From positions 1 to 64,000 of the forward strand of contig NZ_VWRN01000002.1 of assembly GCF_008632125.1 (NCBI RefSeq): a stretch of DNA of 64,000 bases. Reading direction: 5' to 3'. The DNA comes from Cupriavidus cauae. Its GTDB lineage: Bacteria > Pseudomonadota > Gammaproteobacteria > Burkholderiales > Burkholderiaceae. Below the pieces are notes generated by a model. It saw nothing but the letters and a program-made list of their open reading frames with translations, did no database searches and had not been told where the DNA came from. Each line of letters begins with the position of its first letter. The stretch's first letter is position 1. This document shows positions 57,417-64,000 of the stretch, in pieces. The translations under genes and the position numbers were made by a program.

Positions 57417-58796
57417 ATGATCGACGTACTCAACCCTGCAGACGGATCGCGCGTCGGGGCCGCGCCCCACATGAACGGCGCGGCGGTAAAGGCAGCAATA
57501 GACAGGACCTGCGGCGCATTTCCGGCATGGTCGCGCAAACTCGCCAGGGAACGCAGCGAGCTGCTTCGCCGCTGGTTCGAACTCGTCAGGGACGACAAGC
57601 AGGTCTTTGCCGAATTGATGGTCAGGGAAAACGGCAAGTGCCTTGCCGAAGCACTGGGCGAAATCGACTACGGGCTCGGCTTTATCGAGTGGTATGCCGA
57701 GGAAGCCAAGCGGGTCTATGGCGACACCATCCCGTCCCACGCGAATGATGCCGCCGTGATGGTCATCAAAGAGCCCGTTGGACCGACTGCGGCCATCACG
57801 CCGTGGAATTTTCCCTTCATGATGATCACGCGCAAAGTCGCGACGGCACTGGCGGCGGGCTGCACCATGATCATCAAGCCCTCCGAAGAAACGCCGCTGA
57901 CCGCGTACAAGCTGCTCGAGTACGCGCGCAAGGCGGGCATTCCGGAGGGCGTATTCGAAATGGTCACCGGCAACCCGCAAGAGATCGGTGCGCTCTTTAC
58001 CAGCGACGACCGGATCCGCAAGATCTCGTTCACCGGCTCCACCGCCGTCGGCAAACTGCTGGCCGAGGCCAGCGGGCAGGCGTTGAAAAAGATGACACTG
58101 GAATTGGGCGGCAATGCGCCTTTCATCGTCTTCGATGACGCCAATTTGGACGACGCCGTAAGCGGCCTGATCGCCGCCAAGCTCCGAAATTCCGGCCAGG
58201 TCTGCATTTCGCCAAACCGCATCTACGTGCAGGATGGCGTCTACGATCGCGTCGTCGCCGCCGTGGTGGAAAAAGTCTCCCAATTCCGCGTGGACCAGGG
58301 ATTGCAGCCGGAATTCGTCGTCGGGCCACTGATCAATCAAGCGGGCTTCGACAAGGTCGTTCAGCTCGTCGAAGACACGAAGCGGCGCGGTGGCAAAGTT
58401 CTGCTCGGCGGCAAACCGCACGAGAAAGGCGGACTGTTCCATGAACCCACCGTCCTCACCGATCTCGATGACGATATGCCGATCGCCCATACCGAGATCT
58501 TCGGACCGGTCTTCCCCTTCTATCGCTTCCGTGATGAAGCCGAAGTCGTGAGCAGAGCCAACGACACCGAATACGGACTCGTGACCTATGCCTGCACGCG
58601 CGATCTCGGCCGAGCCTTTCGCTTGTCCCGCGACATCGAAGCCGGCATGGTGATCCTGAATTCCGGTTCGGTGGGCACCGCCTCGGTGCCATTCGGCGGG
58701 GTCAAGCATTCGGGCTACGGGCGCGAAGGCAGCTACTACGGGATCGAGGAGTATGTCGAGGTCAAATACGTGCTGATGGCCGGACTGGCGTCCTGA
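57417..58796 (+). CDS. Succinate-semialdehyde dehydrogenase-type ALDH
   Basis: A 459-residue aldehyde dehydrogenase of the GabD/SSDH subgroup. Motifs are ITPWNFPFMMITRK, KPSEETPL, FTGSTAVGK, catalytic Glu in LELGGNAPF and Cys in NSGQVCISPNR. The tail GVKHSGYGREGSYYGIEEY is typical of SSDH. It would oxidise succinic or a similar semialdehyde. Divergent from an AraC gene and upstream of a LysR/CoA-transferase set. Confidence 0.92.
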   Translation: MIDVLNPADGSRVGAAPHMNGAAVKAAIDRTCGAFPAWSRKLARERSELLRRWFELVRDDKQVFAELMVRENGKCLAEALGEIDYGLGFIEWYAEEAKRVYGDTIPSHANDAAVMVIKEPVGPTAAITPWNFPFMMITRKVATALAAGCTMIIKPSEETPLTAYKLLEYARKAGIPEGVFEMVTGNPQEIGALFTSDDRIRKISFTGSTAVGKLLAEASGQALKKMTLELGGNAPFIVFDDANLDDAVSGLIAAKLRNSGQVCISPNRIYVQDGVYDRVVAAVVEKVSQFRVDQGLQPEFVVGPLINQAGFDKVVQLVEDTKRRGGKVLLGGKPHEKGGLFHEPTVLTDLDDDMPIAHTEIFGPVFPFYRFRDEAEVVSRANDTEYGLVTYACTRDLGRAFRLSRDIEAGMVILNSGSVGTASVPFGGVKHSGYGREGSYYGIEEYVEVKYVLMAGLAS

Positions 58797-58820
58797 CTCC
58801 ACGGGGGACAGGGCGTTATA

Positions 58821-59741
58821 GTGACGACCACTCAGCGTACGCCTCCTGTTACTGCCATGGTCCGTCGCGCCCTGCTTCCCCCACTGAATCCGGCCCGAGC
58901 ATTCGAAGCCACCGGGCGGCTGCTCAGCATTTCCAAGGCCGCCGATGAGTTGTGTGTCACGCCCGCCGCGGTCAGCAGGCAGGTACGCGCGCTGGAGAGC
59001 TACCTCGGAACGCCTCTGTTCGTCCGCGTCCACGGCGGGCTGGAATTGACGCCGGCCGGCGCGCGTTACCTTTCCGACCTGATACCGCTGTTCGAGACAT
59101 TGCGGGAAGCCACCCTGGCGGTGACCAACAGCAGCCCTGGCCGGAACACCTTGCGGATCAGATCGCCCGCCACGTTCGCGGTGCGCTGGCTGATCCCCCG
59201 GTTGGCGAGCTTTCACCAGCTGCACAAGGACATCGACGTTCAGCTCATGACCTCGTTCGCGCCGTTGGACTTCGAGCGCGAGGACATCGACGCAGGCATA
59301 CAACTGGGCGACGGGCGTTGGCCGGGAATGCGAACGCTGCAGCTGGTTCGCAACGAGCTTGTTCCCGTCGCCTCGCCTGCCGTGCGCCTGACGCACAAGA
59401 AGCAGCTGGCCACGCAGACCTTGCTCCATTCGATGGCGCGCCCCGACGACTGGATGCTATGGCTGCGCGCGGCAGGCTTGCGCAACGTCAGTCCTACCCA
59501 TGGCATGAAATACGAGACATCGTTGCTTGCCTATCAGGCGGCAATCGAAGGGCATGGCGTGGCCATCGCGCAGAAGGCATTGATCGAGAAAGAGCTGGCG
59601 GACCAGACGCTGGTGGCGCCACTCGGTCAGACGCTCGATCGCGGCGACTACACATACTACTTCGCGTGGCCGACGGGCAAACCGCAGTCAAGCGCATTGC
59701 GCGCATTTCGCGATTGGCTGGCCACTCTCGTAGCAACCTGA
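58821..59741 (+). CDS. LysR regulator, GcvA-like
   Basis: A 306-residue LysR protein with GcvA-type PPLNPARAFEATGRLLSISKAADELCVTPAAVSRQVRALE and DIDAGIQLGDGRWPGM in the effector part. Two starts are possible: GTG at 58821, with a purine run upstream, or ATG at 58857 (MVRRALLPPLN), which matches GcvA starts better. It is 24 bp after the dehydrogenase and before the CoA-transferase set, which it likely controls. Confidence 0.88.
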   Translation: MTTTQRTPPVTAMVRRALLPPLNPARAFEATGRLLSISKAADELCVTPAAVSRQVRALESYLGTPLFVRVHGGLELTPAGARYLSDLIPLFETLREATLAVTNSSPGRNTLRIRSPATFAVRWLIPRLASFHQLHKDIDVQLMTSFAPLDFEREDIDAGIQLGDGRWPGMRTLQLVRNELVPVASPAVRLTHKKQLATQTLLHSMARPDDWMLWLRAAGLRNVSPTHGMKYETSLLAYQAAIEGHGVAIAQKALIEKELADQTLVAPLGQTLDRGDYTYYFAWPTGKPQSSALRAFRDWLATLVAT

Positions 59742-59883
59742 TCCGCCCGGGCGATCCCCTTTACAGAAAGTCAAAGCGTACGGCCCATAAAGTCGATTGC
59801 CGGCCCGGGTCCCCCTGCCTATTCTGCCCGCATGACAACTGATCGCGGCCACCAGCGAGGCCGTGTCATCCGGGAGCCAGGAT

Positions 59884-61101
59884 ATGTTGAAGCGCAGCTT
59901 GCGAGGACTGCGGGTCGTCGATTTTTCGCATGTACTCGCGGGACCCGTTTGCACCATGATGCTTGCCGACATGGGCGCCGATGTCATCAAGGTCGAACCG
60001 CCCGGTGGCGAATTGGGGCGGCAGATCGGCCCACCCTGGATAGCGGGTGAAAGCGCGGTGTACCTGAGCGTCAACCGCAACAAGCGCGGCATCGCATTGG
60101 ACCTGAAATGCGCGGATGGCCGCGAAGTTGCCCGTCGCCTGATCCAGGGCGCGGACGTGGTGGTCGAGAACTTCAGGCCGGGCGTCATGCAGGCATTGGG
60201 CCTGGACTATGACACGCTCGCTCGCAGCAACCGCAAACTGGTGTACTGCTCGATCTCCGCCTATGGCCAAACCGGGCCGATGCGCGATCGCGCCGGTGTG
60301 GACGGAATCATCCAGGCCGCCAGCGGGCTGATGAGCACGCTTGGCACCGCGCACAGCGAGCCCATGAAGGTCGCGATCCCGGTCGCGGATATGGTGGCTG
60401 GCTATCTGGCGACGATCGCCGTCCTTGCCGCGGTCAACGCTGCCCGGCAAGGCGGCCAAGGCGAGTACCTCGACATCAGCCTGTACAACGCGACGCTGAT
60501 GCTGCAGCAGATCGGCTACGCATCGTACTTCGCCACGAACGCGCTGCCTGCCAGGACGGGCAGCGCAGCCCCGTACGCGGCGCCCAATGAAGCGTACCAG
60601 ACGCGTGATGGCTGGATCATGGTCGCTGCCTACCACCCGAAGCGTTGGCAAGCACTGTGCGCGGTCCTCGGAGCGGCTGACCTCGAAAACGACCCGCGCT
60701 TCGCCGGCAATGCTGACCGCGTCGCACACCGCGACGCCCTGCGCCAGGCACTGACGCCGTTGTTCCAGCAGCGCACCACCGAAGCCTGGATGCAGGAATT
60801 GGCCGTGCACGACATCTTGTGTGCGCCCGTTGCCAGCTACCAGGAGGTGCTGCGATCCCCTCAGTACGCAGCCAGCGGCCTCGACAGCTGGGTTGACCAC
60901 CCGCTCGCCGGGAAGGTGCGCATGCCCGGCTTCGCGCCGGGGCCTGCCCACGCGGCCAGTGCAGAGGATCGCGATATGCCCGCGCCTACCCTGGGCCAGC
61001 ATGGTCCCGATGTCCTCGAGGAATGCGGTTATACGCGGCCTGAAATCGACGCCATGCGCGAGCGCGGCGTCCTCGTCGTTCACCACACCACATCCACATG
61101 A
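59884..61101 (+). CDS. CaiB/BaiF class III CoA-transferase
   Basis: A 405-residue enzyme moving CoA between carboxylic acids. Signatures are LRGLRVVDFSHVLAGPVCTMMLADMGADVIKVEPP, VNRNKRGIALDLK and NFRPGVM. The catalytic Asp is probably that in PVADMVAGY. ATG at 59884 with GGGAGCCAGG is preferred over the GTG at 59863. The enoyl-CoA hydratase start overlaps its stop by 4 bp. Confidence 0.92.
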   Translation: MLKRSLRGLRVVDFSHVLAGPVCTMMLADMGADVIKVEPPGGELGRQIGPPWIAGESAVYLSVNRNKRGIALDLKCADGREVARRLIQGADVVVENFRPGVMQALGLDYDTLARSNRKLVYCSISAYGQTGPMRDRAGVDGIIQAASGLMSTLGTAHSEPMKVAIPVADMVAGYLATIAVLAAVNAARQGGQGEYLDISLYNATLMLQQIGYASYFATNALPARTGSAAPYAAPNEAYQTRDGWIMVAAYHPKRWQALCAVLGAADLENDPRFAGNADRVAHRDALRQALTPLFQQRTTEAWMQELAVHDILCAPVASYQEVLRSPQYAASGLDSWVDHPLAGKVRMPGFAPGPAHAASAEDRDMPAPTLGQHGPDVLEECGYTRPEIDAMRERGVLVVHHTTST

Positions 61102-61967
61102 CCCAGGATACGTCGATGAAATCGGAAGAAGCCCGCGCAATGCGCCCCTCCAACGCCCTGCCCGACACGCTGGTTCGGCAAGACATCGGCGAAGGCGTCC
61201 TCACATTGAGCCTCAATGACCCGGACACGGGCAACGCCATGTCGGTGGCCATGGCCGAGGCGCTTGCCGAAGCCCTTGAGGCCGCCAATCGCCTGCCAGA
61301 CGTCCATTGCGTACTGCTGCGCTCCACCGGCGAGCATTTCTGCACCGGCGGCAACGTCAAGGACATGGAGAGCGGATCGGATCTGATGCAGGGTTCCGCG
61401 ACGCAGGTCCGGGCGCGGCTGAAAGCCACGTTGCACCGAATCACCCATGCCCTGCAGGCACTGCAGGTGCCGTCGATCGCCGCGGTCAACGGGGCAGCGA
61501 TCGGGGCGGGTTGCGACCTGGCGCTGATGTGCGATCTGCGCGTCGCGAGCGAGCGGGCCACCTTCGCCGAGAGCTTTCTGCGGCTGGGCCTCGTGTCCGG
61601 GATCGGCGGCGCGTGGTTCCTGACCCGGCTGGTCGGAACGGCAAAGGCGCTGGAGCTGACGCTGACCAGCGAATTTGTCGATGCGCCTACGGCCTTGCAG
61701 CTTGGCATGGTGTCCCGTGTCGTTTCGCCCGAGGCGCTGGACGAAGTCAGTACCACCATGGCGCGTCGGATCGCATCCAGCCCGCCCCAGGCCCTACGCA
61801 TGGCCAAGCGCCTGGTATTGGATGCGGCCGAGACGACGTTGCCCGTGGCGCTGGAGACTGCGGCCGCGATGCAGGCGATCCTGCTTTGCGGTGACGAGCA
61901 CAAGGCTGCTGTGCGGGATTTCCTGGGGCGCCGCGCACGACGCCACCTCTACCCGCAATCCCGCTGA
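61098..61967 (+). CDS. Enoyl-CoA hydratase/isomerase
   Basis: A 289-residue crotonase-fold protein. Oxyanion-hole segments are EHFCTGGNVKDM and NGAAIGAGCDLALMCDLRVAS. RLGLVSGIGGAWFLTRLVG carries Gly where classical hydratases have the catalytic Glu, so it may be an isomerase or another crotonase. ATGA overlap with the CoA-transferase shows coupling. Both likely work on the same CoA ester. Confidence 0.9.
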   Translation: MTQDTSMKSEEARAMRPSNALPDTLVRQDIGEGVLTLSLNDPDTGNAMSVAMAEALAEALEAANRLPDVHCVLLRSTGEHFCTGGNVKDMESGSDLMQGSATQVRARLKATLHRITHALQALQVPSIAAVNGAAIGAGCDLALMCDLRVASERATFAESFLRLGLVSGIGGAWFLTRLVGTAKALELTLTSEFVDAPTALQLGMVSRVVSPEALDEVSTTMARRIASSPPQALRMAKRLVLDAAETTLPVALETAAAMQAILLCGDEHKAAVRDFLGRRARRHLYPQSR

Positions 61968-62056
61968 AGGCGCAGCTACGGCGCTCGCTCGGGACAGGTG
62001 CATGGAACGCTGAAGCCGCTCTCACGCCGCGTCCCATATAACAGGAGACAAACACC

Positions 62057-63043
62057 ATGATCCGGACCACAACACGCATCTCCCGTCTGGTAGCGGCGAT
62101 GGCATCGGCGGCCATTGGCCTGGCCTGCGCCATATCGGCACGGGCGGCCGACTTTCCGGAAAAGCCGATCACCTTTGTCGTGCCGTTCGGCGCCGGCAGC
62201 GCGACAGACCTGCTCGCGCGCGCCCTGTCGGCGTCGACGGCACAGCAGACCGGGAAGGCCGTCGTCGTCGAAAACCGGCCCGGCGCCAGCGGCATGATTG
62301 CCGCACAGCATGTTGCCCGCGCCGCCGCGGACGGCTACACCGTGCTCATTACGACGAACACGACGCAAGCCGCCAATCCCCACCTTTTCAAGAAACTGCC
62401 CTACGACCCGATCGCGGATTTCCTGCCCTTGACGGGATTGGGGCGTGGCGGTCAGGTGCTCGTCGTGCGCGCCGACGCGCCTTTCCGCACCGTCGACGAT
62501 CTGCTGCAGGCAGCCCGGAAGGCGAGAGGAAAACTGAGCTTCGGCAGCGGCAATTCCTCCAGCCGAATGGCGGGCGAAATGCTCAAGCAGCTGACCGGTA
62601 CGGACATCGTCTGGGTCGGATACAACAGCAATCCAAACGCCCTGAACGATCTGCTCGGCGGTCATATCGACATGATGGTGATCGACACGGTCACCGGTCT
62701 GTCGCAGATCAGATCGGGCAAGCTCCGCGCACTGGGCGCGTCCACCCGGGAGAGGCTGCCTGAGCTTCCGGACATACCGACCCTGGATGAGGCCGGCATC
62801 AAGGGCTACGACATGGGGTACTGGTTCGCCGCCTACGTGCCGGCAGGAACGCCCGCCCCCGTTGCCGCGAAGCTGCGACAGCTACTGATTACGGCGGTCG
62901 GCAGCGCGGGAGCGCGCGCCTTCTTCCGCAATTCCGCGACACAGCCCTGGACCACGACGGCCGCCGAGCTGCGGGCGTTCCAGAATGCCGAAATCCAGAA
63001 ATGGGGCCGTGTCGTCAAGGGGGCCGGGATTGAGCCGGAGTGA
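62057..63043 (+). CDS. Bug-family solute-binding protein
   Basis: A 328-residue periplasmic receptor. The signal peptide is about residues 1-30 (ending ISARA). The Bug fold follows: FPEKPITFVVPFGAGSATDLLARAL, VVENRPGASGMIAAQHVARAAADGYTVL, LSFGSGNSSSRMAGEML and LPDIPTLDEAGIKGY. AGGAG lies before the ATG at 62057. It likely captures the acid activated by the CoA-transferase upstream. Confidence 0.92.
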   Translation: MIRTTTRISRLVAAMASAAIGLACAISARAADFPEKPITFVVPFGAGSATDLLARALSASTAQQTGKAVVVENRPGASGMIAAQHVARAAADGYTVLITTNTTQAANPHLFKKLPYDPIADFLPLTGLGRGGQVLVVRADAPFRTVDDLLQAARKARGKLSFGSGNSSSRMAGEMLKQLTGTDIVWVGYNSNPNALNDLLGGHIDMMVIDTVTGLSQIRSGKLRALGASTRERLPELPDIPTLDEAGIKGYDMGYWFAAYVPAGTPAPVAAKLRQLLITAVGSAGARAFFRNSATQPWTTTAAELRAFQNAEIQKWGRVVKGAGIEPE

Positions 63044-63249
63044 CGGCCGTTCTCAAGCGCCTATGGCGCCCCCGGCACTTCCTTCCCTCGCGCAACGCAC
63101 AGCACCAGCTGGCCGCACGGAAAATCTTCCTCCATCATCCTGTTGAGGCAAGCCTCCATGAACGCCGTTACCCCCGCCTCCCGCAGTCTTGCATCGTGCA
63201 AGACTTTGCGTCCCCAAGTGGGCCGGCGCCTTTGGGCGGCAGTGGCCGC

Positions 63250-64000
63250 TCAGAAGCGCGCAGGGGCTTCAGCCGCAAGAAATTCGATTAGAGCCCGCGT
63301 CGCGGGGAGCATGCCCCGTCGTGTTGTAAATGCGATGTGCACCACGCTTTCTGATGCGTGCCAGTCGGGCAGAACGTGCATAACCCTGCCCGACGTAATG
63401 AAGGGTCCGGCTATCGCCTCTGTCACCAATGCGATGCCCACGCCGGCGAGCGCGGCTCGATTGAGCAGACCAAAATCCGTCGCGGCGAAACGCGGCATGA
63501 ACTCGACGACGTGCCGTTCGCCGTTCTCGCGCATTAGCATCCATTCGCTTTCGGCTCCGTCTTCTGCGAGCGTCAGCAGTTGTTCGTTCTGAAGGTCGGC
63601 CGGAACGCTAATCGCCGGCCGCCCCTTCAGGTAGTCGGGAGCCGCCACAAGGATGCGGCGGCTCACGCCGAGCTTCCGGACGACCAAGCCGGATTCCGAA
63701 TCCAACCGTTCTCGTGCCCGGATTGCCAGGTCAAACGGCTCCTCAACGAGATCCACTCTCCGGTTGGATACCGTGACCGCCACGCGGATGTCCGGATACC
63801 TAAGGGCGAATTGGGAAAGCGCGTCCGCGAGAGCGGTATGAAGCAGCCCCGGCGGACAGGCGATTCGGATCGCGCCGCGCGGCGCGGATGTCAGCAGCTG
63901 GGCCGCTCTTTCCGCCTCCTCGACCGAGGCGATGACCGTCTCCGCATGTGTCGCAACCTCAGCGCCTATGGCCGTCACGCGGAAGCCTCGCGACGAGCGC
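63250..64000 (-). CDS. LysR-family regulator, cut by window end
   Basis: The effector domain and linker of a LysR protein run in frame to the right edge (RSSRGFRVTAIGAEV at the border). The helix-turn-helix is outside. The visible 250 residues include IRIACPPGLLHTALADALSQFALRYPDIRVAVTVSNRRVDL (AaeR/DmlR-like). It is incomplete at its 5' end, so the GTG at 63978 should not be taken as the start. The 206-bp gap before it (63044-63249) shows no gene. Confidence 0.88.
   Translation of the reverse strand, partial: RSSRGFRVTAIGAEVATHAETVIASVEEAERAAQLLTSAPRGAIRIACPPGLLHTALADALSQFALRYPDIRVAVTVSNRRVDLVEEPFDLAIRARERLDSESGLVVRKLGVSRRILVAAPDYLKGRPAISVPADLQNEQLLTLAEDGAESEWMLMRENGERHVVEFMPRFAATDFGLLNRAALAGVGIALVTEAIAGPFITSGRVMHVLPDWHASESVVHIAFTTRRGMLPATRALIEFLAAEAPARF

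Noticed and set aside
63143..63592. Plus-strand frame opposite the last LysR gene
   Set aside because: Ser/Arg-rich shadow without domain; the minus-strand LysR effector domain is clear.

Overview
This is a high-GC chromosomal window that reads as a member of the Burkholderiales, probably Burkholderiaceae and Cupriavidus/Ralstonia-like. The evidence is the prpR-prpB-prpC-acnD-prpF form of the methylcitrate cluster, Bug-type periplasmic binding proteins beside LysR regulators and CoA-ester genes, and an rRNA-type promoter and leader with a boxA element at the left edge. No genome comparison was possible, so the genus is an inference. No phage, transposase, integrase, tRNA or CRISPR array was found.

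Layout. 1-300: minus-strand promoter and leader of an rRNA operon lying off the left end. 305-8689: methylcitrate cycle for propionate, with divergent PrpR, a sigma54 promoter and a distal inverted repeat. 8.7-20.4 kb: mostly minus-strand housekeeping genes (thioesterase, DUF1289 protein, penicillin-acylase-family hydrolase, aldehyde dehydrogenase, YbiT-type ABC-F, LD-carboxypeptidase, TadA, QueD, QueE, LysR). 20.6-27.2 kb: MFS exporter, a secreted Gly/Ser-only protein, and a purine module (8-oxoguanine deaminase-like enzyme, NCS2 permease, AraC regulator). 27.4-32.8 kb: a five-gene minus-strand operon of two paralogous amidohydrolase-2 proteins, a UbiD decarboxylase, a UbiX flavin prenyltransferase and a His-rich G3E GTPase. 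I consider this the best candidate for an undescribed pathway.

33.2-42.5 kb: SDR/TetR pair, an MFS protein with repeat-expanded loops beside a LysR, a Fur-type promoter with a TonB receptor, and a MarR-GST-SugE-azoreductase detoxification set with three copies of one operator. 42.5-51.1 kb: Bug protein, MmgE/PrpD protein, LysR, acyl-CoA dehydrogenase, ADP-forming-type CoA ligase and alpha/beta hydrolase, probably one organic-acid pathway. 51-57.3 kb: small regulator/target pairs (HxlR-MFS, LysR-SnoaL, TetR-membrane protein, AraC). 57.4-63 kb: succinate-semialdehyde-type dehydrogenase, LysR, CaiB/BaiF CoA-transferase, enoyl-CoA hydratase and Bug protein, another catabolic set. A LysR gene is cut by the right edge.

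A recurring feature between about 9.9 and 53 kb is short tandem repeats (units of 6, 7, 9, 15 and 33 bp) both between genes and in frame inside hydrophilic loops or tails. The rightmost 10 kb lacks them and looks less GC-extreme.
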